Assembly (NCBI RefSeq): GCF_900141745.1
Contig: NZ_FSRM01000002.1
Coordinates: 3,038,001 to 3,102,000 of the forward strand
Reading direction: 5' to 3'
Source: Paraburkholderia phenazinium
GTDB lineage: Bacteria > Pseudomonadota > Gammaproteobacteria > Burkholderiales > Burkholderiaceae
DNA: 64,000 nucleotides
Shown: positions 9,565 to 19,299 of the stretch, piece by piece
Layout: each line of letters opens with the position of its first letter
How positions within the stretch are numbered: position 1 is the first letter of the stretch
Position numbers and translations under genes: made by a program
Notes under the pieces: generated by a model
What the model was told of the DNA's origin: nothing
Databases searched by the model: none
Seen by the model: the letters and a program-made list of their open reading frames with translations, nothing else

Positions 9565-10841
9565 ACGCGAATCAGGAAGTTTCACTCTCGCGCCGTATGC
9601 CGGCCTGGCTGCTGGCAGCATTGGCTGCCCTGCTGGCAGCCGGATTCATCATCCTCGGCATCACCCGACGCTATAGCAATGTGGCGGACCTGCGGAATGT
9701 CGCCTCTGAGGAATCGATCCCTCAAGTACAGATCATCTCACCAGCGCCTGGGCCCGCAACGCGCTCAATTACGCTACCTGGCACGATCAAGGCGTGGTCT
9801 TATGCGCCGATCTATGCGCAAGTCTCGGGCTATGTGACCAAGTGGTTCAAGGATTACGGGGCTCCGGCGAAGGCCGGCGAACTGCTTGCAACCGTCGACG
9901 CACCTGCTGTGGACGAGCAATACGAAAGCGCCCTCGCAGACCTCGAGGTCGCGCAAACGAACTACCAGCTCGCGAAGGTCACCGCGGCTCGTTGGAGCTC
10001 GCTCGCCGGCACCCAGGCGGTTTCGCAACAGGAAGTAGACGTGAAGGTCGCTGATGCTGCCGTGCAGATGGCGCAAGTCCACGCAGCCGAGCACAAGGTC
10101 GCGCGCTTCAAGGTACTGGAGGCTTTCAAGAAGATCGTTGCTCCTTTCGACGGTGTAGTCACGTCTCGGAATACCGACGTGGGCAACTACGTCAACGGAG
10201 CCGGTGGCGACGTCGGCGCACGCGGTTCGGATGACGAATTGTTCAGCGTGGCGGACATTCACGAGATGCGAGTCTTTGTTTCCGTGCCACAGGATTACTC
10301 CGGAATGCTCGAACCCGGCCTCACAGCCACGCTTACGTTGCCGCAGTATCCTGATCGGGTGTTCAAGGCATCTTTCGACACGACAGCGAACGCATTCAAT
10401 CCGCAGACGCGCACTGTGGTGACAGAATTGCTCATCCCTAACCCAGATCACCTGATTTGGCCGGGCACCTACGCAGACGTGCATTTCGTCGCACCATCCG
10501 ATCATGGTGTGCTGATCGTCCCCGAGCAGGCGTTGCTGTTTCGCGCGCAAGGGATGCAGGTCGCACTGCTCGACGCCAGCAATAAAGTACATCTGCAAGG
10601 TGTCAAACTTGGCCGCAATCTAGGTCAGACGGTCGAGATCGTAGGCGGTCTGAAACGTTCAGACCGGCTGATTCTCAATCCATCTGCTGGCACGCTAGAA
10701 GGGGAACAGGTGCGCATCGCCGCTGGTGTGCCGGGCATTGCGCCTGATGCAAAGTTCCGCCCCCCCGGGGCAGACGCTGCCACCATGAGTGATACGCAGC
10801 ACGCAAAGGTTCAGGCCGCAACCGACAACGGGGATCAATGA
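9561..10841 (+). CDS. RND efflux periplasmic adaptor (membrane fusion protein)
   Basis: HlyD/AcrA-type adaptor of 426 residues that links the inner-membrane pump to the outer-membrane channel. It has one N-terminal membrane helix (about residues 14-36). The lipoyl-type half motifs are IYAQVSGYVTKWFKDYGAPAKAG and FKKIVAPFDGVVTSRNTDVGNYV (read as short pieces), with an alpha-helical hairpin between them (about 115-180). Beta-barrel and membrane-proximal domains follow. The start overlaps the stop of the pump gene and its own stop overlaps the start of the outer-membrane gene, so the three are translationally coupled. Confidence 0.92.
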   Translation: MNANQEVSLSRRMPAWLLAALAALLAAGFIILGITRRYSNVADLRNVASEESIPQVQIISPAPGPATRSITLPGTIKAWSYAPIYAQVSGYVTKWFKDYGAPAKAGELLATVDAPAVDEQYESALADLEVAQTNYQLAKVTAARWSSLAGTQAVSQQEVDVKVADAAVQMAQVHAAEHKVARFKVLEAFKKIVAPFDGVVTSRNTDVGNYVNGAGGDVGARGSDDELFSVADIHEMRVFVSVPQDYSGMLEPGLTATLTLPQYPDRVFKASFDTTANAFNPQTRTVVTELLIPNPDHLIWPGTYADVHFVAPSDHGVLIVPEQALLFRAQGMQVALLDASNKVHLQGVKLGRNLGQTVEIVGGLKRSDRLILNPSAGTLEGEQVRIAAGVPGIAPDAKFRPPGADAATMSDTQHAKVQAATDNGDQ

Positions 10842-12319
10842 TGGGGCGCGCTCGATCTTCTTTCCGGATCACCTGCTGGGCAGCGCTAACGCTGCTTGGC
10901 GGCTGCGATCTCGCGCCGGTCTATACACCCCCGCAGACACTCCTACCGGAACGATACCAGGGCACGAGTCCATTCGTCACTGCGAGCCCGCAGGATCAGC
11001 TCTCGCACGGCCCCTGGTGGCAGATGTTCGGCGACACGCAACTGGATCAGCTTGAGACGCAGCTCGATGCGTCGAACCCTGATTTACAGGCCGCCGAACA
11101 ATCTTATACGCAGGCACGCGATGTTGTAGCGGAAGCCCGTTCGGGGCTCTTCCCACAATTGACTACCCAAGCCTTCGTGTCTGGTAACAGGGAGTCCGCT
11201 CACGCGTTGTTCCACAGCGGTAGCAACGCCGAGCAGCAGGCTTCGAATGGATATGGCGCGGCGGCAGTCTGGGAACCCGACTTCTGGGACCAGATCCACA
11301 ACAGCGTCAAACAGGCGAAGGCGAACGCAGAAGGCGTGGCGGCAGACGTTGCATCCGCACGCTTAAGTCTCGAACTGGAATTGGCAAATGACTACATGGC
11401 AATCCACGGTCTCGATACCGAGCACGCTGTCTATGTTCAAACGATCCGGCTTTATCAGAACGCAGTGGGAATCGTGCAGCTCCGTCTCGCCGGCAAGATT
11501 TCTTCTGGCCTCGATGTTGCACGTGCCCAGAACCAGCTCGCTTCGGCTCAGGCTGCGGACACCGACGTCCAGGCGCAGCGCGCTGTGCTGGTGCATGCCG
11601 TTGCTGTGCTGGCGGGGGTGAATCCGTCGACCTTCACGCTGCCGGCTTTGACGAACGCGTCGGCCGCGGTCCCGACGGTACCCGTGGGGGTACCGTCCGA
11701 CCTGCTTCAACGGAGGCCCGATGTAGCCCAGGCCGAGCGTGCCATGGCAGCGGCCAACGCCGCCATTGGCGTGGCCCGCGCCGCGTTCTATCCCAACATT
11801 CGTCTTAGCGCTTCGGTGGGTTTTGAAGATACCGGCTTTGCACTGGCATCGCTACCCAACAGCCTCTGGGCAGTCGGCGCGTCCGCAATGCTACCGATCT
11901 TTGAGGGCGGACTGCGCAGAGCTGAATTGCAGCAAAGCAGATCGATATATGTCCAGACCGCGGATCACTACCGCTCGGTTGTACTTGATGCTTTCCGGCA
12001 GGTGGAAGACCAACTGGTTCTGACCGACAAGCTAAGCACTGAGGCCGAACAACAGAGGCAGGCATTACAGGCCGCGGCGAAGGTACAAGACATCGCACTG
12101 AACCTCTATACAGGCGGCCTCGACAACTACCTGAACGTGACAGTCGCGCAGATAGCCACATTGACCGCGCAGATAGCCGAAGTCCAGGTGGAAACCCGGC
12201 GCTTGCAAACGGCGGTTGCACTGGTAGGCGCATTGGGCGGTGGGTGGACTTCCTCGGATCTACCCAGCGGAGATCAAACCATACCGTTTAGTCCGCTACA
12301 CCTGCACGAAGACGACTAG
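10838..12319 (+). CDS. NodT-family outer-membrane efflux lipoprotein
   Basis: TolC-like channel of 493 residues completing the tripartite pump. The N-terminal signal ends in LLGGC, a lipobox, so it is probably a lipoprotein. It is followed by the family phrase DLAPVYTPP. Two repeated outer-membrane-efflux domains follow, including the characteristic LLQRRPDVAQAERAM and ARAAFYPNIRLSASVGF. It overlaps the adaptor gene by 4 bases and ends 20 bases from the convergent receiver gene. Confidence 0.93.
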   Translation: MMGRARSSFRITCWAALTLLGGCDLAPVYTPPQTLLPERYQGTSPFVTASPQDQLSHGPWWQMFGDTQLDQLETQLDASNPDLQAAEQSYTQARDVVAEARSGLFPQLTTQAFVSGNRESAHALFHSGSNAEQQASNGYGAAAVWEPDFWDQIHNSVKQAKANAEGVAADVASARLSLELELANDYMAIHGLDTEHAVYVQTIRLYQNAVGIVQLRLAGKISSGLDVARAQNQLASAQAADTDVQAQRAVLVHAVAVLAGVNPSTFTLPALTNASAAVPTVPVGVPSDLLQRRPDVAQAERAMAAANAAIGVARAAFYPNIRLSASVGFEDTGFALASLPNSLWAVGASAMLPIFEGGLRRAELQQSRSIYVQTADHYRSVVLDAFRQVEDQLVLTDKLSTEAEQQRQALQAAAKVQDIALNLYTGGLDNYLNVTVAQIATLTAQIAEVQVETRRLQTAVALVGALGGGWTSSDLPSGDQTIPFSPLHLHEDD

Positions 12320-12338
12320 CTTTGCGAAGACTCAAGCA

Positions 12339-12710
12339 CTACGGCTTACCAAGGGCCGCACTAAGATAGTGTTCGAGGACGGCCGCATCGACCGGCTTCT
12401 CGAGAAGCGCTAACGCGCCATTGTTAATGACTGTGGCGCGAAGAGTCTCAGTCGGAAAGGCGGTGACAAAAATGGTGGGTATAGTATGGCCGAGTCGCAC
12501 CAAATCTTGGTGCATCTCGACGCCAGACATGTTTGGCATTCTCACATCGGAGATAAGGCACGCAGTGTCGACAATTTTTCCAGACTGCAAAAAGGCCTGC
12601 GCCGACGGGAATATGTTTGCTTGCCAACCTAGCGAGCGCACCAGGGCGGAGGTTGCTACGCAGACGGCTTCATCGTCGTCCACGATGGAAATAATCTGAG
12701 CGATACGCAC
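12339..12710 (-). CDS. Single-domain response regulator (receiver only)
   Basis: CheY-like receiver of 123 residues with no output domain. The acidic triad is DDD at 11-13, the phospho-acceptor is Asp55 in LISDVRMP, and the switch Thr and Lys are in FVTAF and LEKPV. Wording is closest to receivers of the FixJ class. It is convergent with the pump operon and lies on the strand of the FixJ-type gene and giant kinase upstream, so it could serve as a phosphate sink or relay for that kinase. A similar receiver-only gene lies on the other flank at 20737. Confidence 0.85.
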   Translation of the reverse strand: MRIAQIISIVDDDEAVCVATSALVRSLGWQANIFPSAQAFLQSGKIVDTACLISDVRMPNMSGVEMHQDLVRLGHTIPTIFVTAFPTETLRATVINNGALALLEKPVDAAVLEHYLSAALGKP

Positions 12711-13017
12711 GCCACGGACCTCGCTCTTCGTGTGAAGTTGTGCGAATACAGGGCGGAATGAAAAACAGAAGGTGGCTCCCCGTACTTGTTACTGTGCGCG
12801 TAAAGCTGGTTGGAAGCGCGCAATGTTTAACCAACAATATCCCGAAGAATTCCACCACGCCATGCTACGAGTGGGTGCCGCGACCAAACCATAGTTTGCA
12901 TCACTCATACTTCGGTATATTCGGCAAGGAGGCAAGTGCGCCGGAGCGAACGTGCATTGCGGTTGGCTGCTACCCCAGCAGGCAGCGACGTAGGAACCCT
13001 ACGCCGAGGTAACAGCC
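12711..13017. other. Intergenic region between receiver and FixJ-type genes
   Basis: No coding sequence seen. It holds the 15-bp palindrome at 12989-13003, just past the stop of the FixJ-type gene, and presumably the promoter of the receiver-only gene. Confidence 0.45.
12989..13003. promoter_or_regulatory. Palindrome CGTAGG-AAC-CCTACG
   Basis: Perfect 6-bp arms with a 3-base centre, 15 bases past the FixJ-type stop codon and about 280 bases upstream of the receiver-only gene. It lacks a T-run, so a protein-binding site is as likely as a hairpin. A related GGTAGG-CTG-CCTACC lies upstream of the other FixJ-type gene. Confidence 0.4.
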
Positions 13018-13692
13018 TTAATGGGCTTTAGGATGGCTTGGCGCGATGTGGATAGCTTCGGCTTTTCTAACCAGTTCGGCTACTGAGCGCGACTCCATTT
13101 TCTTCATCATTTGTCCACGATGAATTTTTACTGTTATCTCGCTTAATTCCATTTCCGAGGCGATTTGCTTGTTCATCAGGCCAGCTAACACATAACCTAG
13201 TACATCCCGTTCACGGGGCGTCAGGGATTCATACGCGCTGCGCACAGCAGCAAGAGATTGTTCTGCTGAGATGCGTTCGACATCATATTTCAACGCTTCG
13301 GCGACAGCGTCCAACATGTCCTGATCGCGAAATGGCTTCGGGAAAAAATCGCGCGCACCTGCTTTCATCGCCCTGACAGACATTTCGATATCGCCATGTC
13401 CTGTAATGAATAGCACAGGAATTTGCAAGCCGCTCTTTGCGATTTCCTGATGAAATGTGAGGCCACTCTCGCCGCGGAGCCTGACATCGAGAATCAGACA
13501 GCTCGGGCCAGCATATTTTGGAAAGGCTAGAAATTCCTTCGGCGACGCAAATGTCTCTGCACGTAAATCGACGGAGCGTAAAAGCGCACCGAGCGCGTTC
13601 CGCATAGACTCATCGTCATCCAAAATGTAAACCACCGGAGACATGTTCGCATTGCTGCCTTGAAGCGGCGTCGAAAGCGCTCCCGAAATCAT
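13018..13692 (-). CDS. FixJ/NarL-type response regulator
   Basis: 224 residues: a receiver (about 18-135) with phospho-acceptor Asp69 in LILDVRLRG and the switch Lys in FPKPF, followed by a LuxR-type helix-turn-helix (about 155-215; LTPRERDVLGYV, GLMNKQIASEMELSEITVKIH in pieces). GGGG six bases before the ATG at 13692 favours that start over the internal Met17. It lies downstream of the giant histidine kinase on the same strand and is a likely phosphotransfer partner. It is clearly similar to the regulator at 19877. Confidence 0.92.
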   Translation of the reverse strand: MISGALSTPLQGSNANMSPVVYILDDDESMRNALGALLRSVDLRAETFASPKEFLAFPKYAGPSCLILDVRLRGESGLTFHQEIAKSGLQIPVLFITGHGDIEMSVRAMKAGARDFFPKPFRDQDMLDAVAEALKYDVERISAEQSLAAVRSAYESLTPRERDVLGYVLAGLMNKQIASEMELSEITVKIHRGQMMKKMESRSVAELVRKAEAIHIAPSHPKAH

Positions 13693-14094
13693 CTCGTACC
13701 CCTTTGATCAGTTAATGCTGTGCGACAACGTCGGCCTCACAATCGCGACCCTTGACGCGTGGAGCCATTAGTCACCGGCGTCGATACCCGCAATTATGGC
13801 GTTGCCAAGCTCGGTAGTGCAAACGAATTTCAGCAGAAAATTCCGGTCCGTCTAGCGTCCAGACGCCGGAATTTATTGTCTGATGTTTGTAACCGACATC
13901 GAGATGTTTGGTCTGCTCGACCGTTCAGTGAAGAGCTACCATTCAAGCAAACCAATGTGAGGATTATAGGTCGCAAAAAAGCGGTCCATTGGCCTATCTA
14001 CAGTGCCCTATTTCTCCGAAGATTGACCAATAGCGCGCGTCAGTGAAGGGCAGATCGGAAATCAAGGCAACGCTTTTCGGGGTGACGTCGGCCA
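13693..14094. other. Intergenic region with a long inverted repeat
   Basis: No coding sequence seen between the giant kinase and the FixJ-type gene. It contains the inverted repeat at 13838-13874. A 400-bp gap suggests that the regulator has its own promoter. Confidence 0.45.
13838..13874 (-). terminator. Extended hairpin AAATTCCGG...CCGGAATTT
   Basis: Nine-base perfect arms (13838-13846 and 13866-13874) enclose an inner GTCT/AGAC stem. On the minus strand the second arm runs into TTTT, so it could end transcription of the giant kinase. It lies 220 bases past that stop, so an operator role is also possible. Confidence 0.45.
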
Positions 14095-17000
14095 CTAATT
14101 CCCCGCAGACTGGGGAACAGAGAATTGAAAGCAGGCACCGCCTAGAACATCAGAAACTGCCTCAATGCTACCGCCGTGAGCCTCGACAATAGATTTGCAA
14201 ATGGACAAGCCCATGCCCATCCCTGAGTCTTTCGTTGTGAAGAACGAGTCGAAGAGCGCCGGCGCCGACTCGGCCGCGATGCCGTGACCGGTATCTGACA
14301 CTGCAACCCACAGCGTATTCTCTTCGTCCATCCGGGTTTTGATTTCAATGACCTTTTCCCTTTGCCCTGTATCGCTCATTGCCTCGCAAGCGTTGACGAC
14401 CAGATTCATGAGCACCTGTTGCAGCAGGATCCGGTCCCCTCGCACGTTCAGGCTTCCAGAATCAAAATTCCCACGAACGACTATGCCTCCGTTGCGCAGC
14501 TGTCCGCGGACCAGTCCGAGCACCTCCCGTATCGCCTCGTTCACGTCGAGTGTGTCGAGCCGAGGTGCCGTCCGTTTGGTCATGGCGCGCAGGCTTGTCA
14601 CAATATTGGCTGCCCGCATACTATCGGCCGATATCTGGTCCAGCATGCCGCGCACCTCTCCAATATCCGGTGTCTCTCGATTAAGCCATCGCAGCGCGGC
14701 TCTAGAGCAGGTACCGATAGCACTCAATGGCTGGCTAACCTCGTGAACGATTGAAGCGACCAGTTCGCCCATCGCCGTCAATTTGGCGACTTTGTCGAGT
14801 CTTTCCTGCGTCTCGCGAAGATTGCTTTCTGTCGCAGCCCGCATAAGGTTTTCCGTTTGGAGGTCTTCATAGAGCCGCACATTCTCCAATGAAATTGCTG
14901 CCTGTGAAGCGAGCACCTCCAGCATCTGTACATTGTCCACGGTGAAGATGCCTGCGATCAGACTGTTCTCCATGTAGAGCAGCCCCAGTAGCTTGCCTTG
15001 CTTGACGAGCGGCACGCAAAGGATCGAGCGTGGCTGACGCTCTATGATGTAGACGTCAACCCCATAATGAGGGTCCTCTCTCGCGTCTCGAAGCACGAGC
15101 GATTCTTGCGTCCTGAGCGTGAAGTAGGCGATCGCCGTGGGCAAGATCTCGGGCGACGCCACGCCTCTCTCCATTCTGACGTCGGCCGTGCTCCTGGAAT
15201 ACGTTGCCTGTGCCGCGACGGTCAGGATCCCATCCATGAGAAGGCACAACACCGCCCGGTCGGCTCCTGCGTATTGCTGCACGTTCTCAAGAAGTACGTG
15301 AATCAGCCTGGCCAGAGAAATCTCACTCGACAACGCCTGTGCTGCGCGAAGCATCGCGCGCGCGTCGAACTGGTACCCTCGCACCAGATGTTCAGGCGTT
15401 ACCGCCGTTTCGGCCGTTGGCTTAAGGTACGCGAACTTCTGTTCGATGCGTCGAAGCATCGAATCGGCCCCCCAACACGCGTAGGCATTCCAGGCCCGCT
15501 TCATGTAACCTTGCTCGGCGGTATGCCAACGCTGGGCCGCGCAAAAGTGCGCAGCAAGCTCGCACGACAGCCCCTGAAGATGCAAAGCGTCCGACTCGGT
15601 AGACAATTGAATGGCCGCCTCGTAGAGACTTTGCGCATCAAGAATCCGGTTTTCCACATAGGCAAGTTCGCCTTGAATCAGCTTCTCTCGAGATAAAAAA
15701 TTGCTGGGGCAGTTGCTCGACCACTTCGTGACGATCGACAAGCGGTCATTCGCGATACGGAGATGCACCTCCTTTTCCTCCACAGTCGAATGGCGAGCCA
15801 TCGCCAATCTGAGGAGCGCGCTGTAGAAATTGAATTCCGCAATCTCAAGAAACGAGCGGGACGACCACGCAATTCGATTTGCGTTTTCCTCAGCACGAAG
15901 TGCGGTTTCAAAATCCCGGAAATTATAGGCAACCTGTAGTTGATAGGTCCAGAATGCGAAGGCTGCGATGTCGCGATAGAACTTTCCACCAAGACTATTT
16001 TCCAAGAGCGCCGCGTAGTCAGGGCAGTCCTCGGAAATTCCCAAGTCAACAGGAGCACCGCGCATGGCATTAATAAACCACGCCTGCGCGACAAACGCGT
16101 CGATTACGATCGCAAAGTTTGCCTGCCGCGCGAGGACGAGGCCCTCCTCTACCGTTGACTGTGCGTCGGAAAGTGGCGCTCCGCAGAAGAGCAGATTTGT
16201 CGCCAGATGTCGCCTCGAGTAGATCGCGAAGGTCAAGTCGCCTTGTTGCGTCGTGAGTCGGATCGACTCACGGATGTGCTGTCGCGCAACTGTTGCTGGA
16301 CCGGTCCATGGCAGGTTCAGTGTTCCGTAACACATCTGAACACGCCCCTGGAAACGGGACAGCCCCCTCTCGGGCGACAAACGCATAGCGAGCTCGCCAA
16401 ATTGGGATGCAGTGCGGTAGTCGCCATACCTGGCGCCTACGACAAGACTGAGGCAGACATAGGCATAGCAGGATGCATCACAATTACCAAATTTCAGACT
16501 AAGTGAACTCATTCGCAAGACGACCGTATCCTTGAGATTCAGATCGGTGAACAGAGCCGCCGGTTTGAGGTCAGCGAGTACGTCCATCGCGTACCTCACG
16601 TTCTCGTCCTGATTCAGTGGCGCCGCCACCAGATCATTGATGCTTCGGTCCGAATAAAGTGTTCTGAATTCCAGGTATTCCGCGTCGACTTCCTCATCGG
16701 TTGGAGACAACGGTAGAACGATGCCTGTTTCCTCGGCGAGATAGCGCAGTCCGACCTGGAGTGCGAGTTTCGGTTGGTCGAGCGCTACGTGCAGGGCGAC
16801 GCGCAGACGTGCCAGTTCCGCCTTGTTCTTATGGTTCAGCAGGTCAACACGCAACCGACTCAGGCGATTCTCTGCACGGCTCATCTCCATCGTCAGGAAT
16901 TCACATTCGCCAAGGCGAAGTTCAATCAATGCGCCTATGGTTTCACGCTGGTCCGCGTCCTGCGCAAACATCCGTGCACACGAAAGATACGATCTCGCCG

Positions 17001-19299
17001 AGGCATAAGCAGTGGCCTCTTTGGCCAGCCGTGCGGCCTCAAGGTTGAGCAGCGCAATCCGTCGACGCTCATCTGGACCGTCCACAACGGGCATCGCCAT
17101 GTTCAATTGTTGAACGATAGCGAACGCGCCCACTGACAATTCATCGTTTGCGCTGCTTTCCAACAAGTTTCTACCAACGCGCAGGTGTCCTTCGAGACGT
17201 TCCCGATAGGTCATGCCGTTGAGAACCGCTTCCCGAAACCGATCGTGCGAAAAGGTGAATCGCCCATCCTCTGTCCAGACGAACTGCGAATCCATAGCGT
17301 CGCACAGACGGATTCTTATATTGGTTTCCGACAATTGCATTGCGTCAGCCAACGCTTTTGCAGACGCAGGTCCAGCGAGCACGGCCAGACACCTAAGGAC
17401 GTCGATAGCATCGGGCATAAACGAATGAAGCTTGCCCTCGAGGAGTTTGACCACGCTTGAGGCACTTCTCTTATCCGCTACCTCAGTCAGGTTCGCACGC
17501 CATTCACGTGCAGCGTCATCGTAGTCAACGACGTTCTCGTCGATAAGAGAGCGTAATAGCTGTATGACAAACAGCGGATTTCCTCCCGTTCGCGCGTGCA
17601 CAGAAGCGGCGAGATCGTCAATTCCGGCAATATCGCCAGCCAGCAGGCTTTTTAGCAGCCTTTTGACATCGTCCTGCGGCAGGGAGGTCAGCGAGAGTCG
17701 ACGCAGACAGTCGTCATTCGGAAACGCAAGTCCCCATGCGTTCCCCAATTGCATTTCACCTGACCGTATCGCGCCAAGAAATAGAACACATCTGTTTGAC
17801 GAATGCCGCATGGCGTATGCAAGCACTTCGAGTGTACCCTCGTCGACCCACTGCAGATCGTCCAGAACCATGATCAGGGGGCGCCCGCGGGTCGCAAGCG
17901 CCCCGAACAGCTTGACCATAGCCTTGAGAAAACGCGGCCTCTCCGCGTGAATTGAGACTGCGCGGCAATGCTCAAACACACCAAGAAGCGGCGTGAACGA
18001 TGGAAACACCGCGGAGATAATCGATGCATCGTCTGCTAGCGCATCCTTGATCCGCGTCTGGATCAGTTTGAATTCATGCGGTGGACAACCGAGAATTCCT
18101 CGTTGCCAGTAGCGAAGCGCACGAGTCAGACTTGCGTAGGGCGTGGCGCCCTCGGCTTGTTCGCACTTGCCCATTGCAAACTCGTGCGGAACTTCGCGCA
18201 GTTGCTTGCGCAGATGTTGAATCAGGGCCGTCTTCCCAATACCTGCCGGCCCCTCGAGCGGAATCATTCGGGCCGACTCGCCAATCGAAGCTTCGTGCAC
18301 CGCTTTACGAAGCGATTCGAGTTCGCCGTCACGACCTAGCAGCACATCGGATGTTCCAAGCAACGATTTCGCGTGAAGTATTCTTGTCGAAGACCCGTTG
18401 CTTCCTCCTTTTGCATCGCATGTGAGGAGGTCGGCCACCACGTCCGCGGCCAATTGATACCGCTCTTCGGGCTCCTTGGCCATCAGCCGGAAGAGTATCG
18501 CCACCAGTCTCTGCGCAACGGCTCCAGACGGTTCCACATGCTCTGGGGGCCATCGAGCGATATGCGCATGGATCTCTTCGGCGGGCGCCAGGCCCGGAAA
18601 TGGTACCCGTCCTGTCAGCAGCAGATAAAGGATGCAGCCCAGCGAGTACAGATCGGTGCGGCAGTCGACCGGTCGATTGACCCGGCCCGTCGCCTCCGGT
18701 GCTATGTAATGCAAGAGATCAGGCTCGAGGTGCGACACGGAACCGTCCACTGCTGATACGTTGCGCGCATCGATGGTGAGCGAGCGAAATCCCGTCAGCC
18801 AAGCACGGCGACGTCCAGGGTGAATCATGATGCTGCCCGGCGTCAAACCGCCGTGGACCAGATTTCGGGCATGTGCTGAAGCCAGTGCGAGTGAGATCCC
18901 GACAGCCAGATTCAGAACCTGGTGGACAGGCATTGTCACATCAAGGAGATTGCTTAACATCTCGCCGCACGGGTCTTGCAACAGCATCGCCGGACTATCG
19001 TCGTGGGTAATGAACCGAACCGGCCGCAGCGCGAAGCCAAGCTTTAACTCGGCTCTGATGTCGTATTCGTATCGCAATTGGGTCAACGCACCGCTCGTCT
19101 CTCTGGAAGCAGGCACTGCGGCGAGTACCGACACCCCCGACTTTTCCGCCCGATAAAGCCGTACTGAGCTGCCGCGCAGGAGCGTGAGCTTTGCCTCTGC
19201 TAAGCTCGTGATTTCTTCTGAATACGTACTCAGCATGTACTCCCCAACAACGTCATGGATCGTGTCGCGAACATCCAGGCCAGCCACGTCGTTGGCCAA
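14095..19299 (-). CDS. Giant pseudokinase / AAA ATPase / GAF / histidine kinase
   Basis: Cytoplasmic multidomain sensor of 1734 residues with no transmembrane helices seen. Order: serine/threonine-kinase fold (about 30-290); AAA/STAND ATPase with Walker A GPAGIGKT (350-357) and Walker B IMVLDDLQW (476-484); a long helical repeat region (about 620-1300); a GAF domain (about 1320-1480); a HisKA H-box in SIVHEVSQPLSAI (about 1513); and an HATPase_c domain with NLVVNACEAM, DTGHGIA and GMGMGLSICKS. The kinase catalytic loop is HGGLTPGS (149-156) instead of HRDxKPxN, and DFG is replaced by TGF, so protein kinase activity is unlikely. Flanking FixJ-type and receiver-only genes are the probable phosphotransfer partners. 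It is a distant paralogue of the protein at 29729. Confidence 0.92.
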   Translation of the reverse strand: MANDVAGLDVRDTIHDVVGEYMLSTYSEEITSLAEAKLTLLRGSSVRLYRAEKSGVSVLAAVPASRETSGALTQLRYEYDIRAELKLGFALRPVRFITHDDSPAMLLQDPCGEMLSNLLDVTMPVHQVLNLAVGISLALASAHARNLVHGGLTPGSIMIHPGRRRAWLTGFRSLTIDARNVSAVDGSVSHLEPDLLHYIAPEATGRVNRPVDCRTDLYSLGCILYLLLTGRVPFPGLAPAEEIHAHIARWPPEHVEPSGAVAQRLVAILFRLMAKEPEERYQLAADVVADLLTCDAKGGSNGSSTRILHAKSLLGTSDVLLGRDGELESLRKAVHEASIGESARMIPLEGPAGIGKTALIQHLRKQLREVPHEFAMGKCEQAEGATPYASLTRALRYWQRGILGCPPHEFKLIQTRIKDALADDASIISAVFPSFTPLLGVFEHCRAVSIHAERPRFLKAMVKLFGALATRGRPLIMVLDDLQWVDEGTLEVLAYAMRHSSNRCVLFLGAIRSGEMQLGNAWGLAFPNDDCLRRLSLTSLPQDDVKRLLKSLLAGDIAGIDDLAASVHARTGGNPLFVIQLLRSLIDENVVDYDDAAREWRANLTEVADKRSASSVVKLLEGKLHSFMPDAIDVLRCLAVLAGPASAKALADAMQLSETNIRIRLCDAMDSQFVWTEDGRFTFSHDRFREAVLNGMTYRERLEGHLRVGRNLLESSANDELSVGAFAIVQQLNMAMPVVDGPDERRRIALLNLEAARLAKEATAYASARSYLSCARMFAQDADQRETIGALIELRLGECEFLTMEMSRAENRLSRLRVDLLNHKNKAELARLRVALHVALDQPKLALQVGLRYLAEETGIVLPLSPTDEEVDAEYLEFRTLYSDRSINDLVAAPLNQDENVRYAMDVLADLKPAALFTDLNLKDTVVLRMSSLSLKFGNCDASCYAYVCLSLVVGARYGDYRTASQFGELAMRLSPERGLSRFQGRVQMCYGTLNLPWTGPATVARQHIRESIRLTTQQGDLTFAIYSRRHLATNLLFCGAPLSDAQSTVEEGLVLARQANFAIVIDAFVAQAWFINAMRGAPVDLGISEDCPDYAALLENSLGGKFYRDIAAFAFWTYQLQVAYNFRDFETALRAEENANRIAWSSRSFLEIAEFNFYSALLRLAMARHSTVEEKEVHLRIANDRLSIVTKWSSNCPSNFLSREKLIQGELAYVENRILDAQSLYEAAIQLSTESDALHLQGLSCELAAHFCAAQRWHTAEQGYMKRAWNAYACWGADSMLRRIEQKFAYLKPTAETAVTPEHLVRGYQFDARAMLRAAQALSSEISLARLIHVLLENVQQYAGADRAVLCLLMDGILTVAAQATYSRSTADVRMERGVASPEILPTAIAYFTLRTQESLVLRDAREDPHYGVDVYIIERQPRSILCVPLVKQGKLLGLLYMENSLIAGIFTVDNVQMLEVLASQAAISLENVRLYEDLQTENLMRAATESNLRETQERLDKVAKLTAMGELVASIVHEVSQPLSAIGTCSRAALRWLNRETPDIGEVRGMLDQISADSMRAANIVTSLRAMTKRTAPRLDTLDVNEAIREVLGLVRGQLRNGGIVVRGNFDSGSLNVRGDRILLQQVLMNLVVNACEAMSDTGQREKVIEIKTRMDEENTLWVAVSDTGHGIAAESAPALFDSFFTTKDSGMGMGLSICKSIVEAHGGSIEAVSDVLGGACFQFSVPQSAGN

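Noticed and set aside
9774..10598. 274-codon frame antisense to the adaptor gene
   Set aside because: Shadow of a well-supported HlyD/AcrA-type gene.
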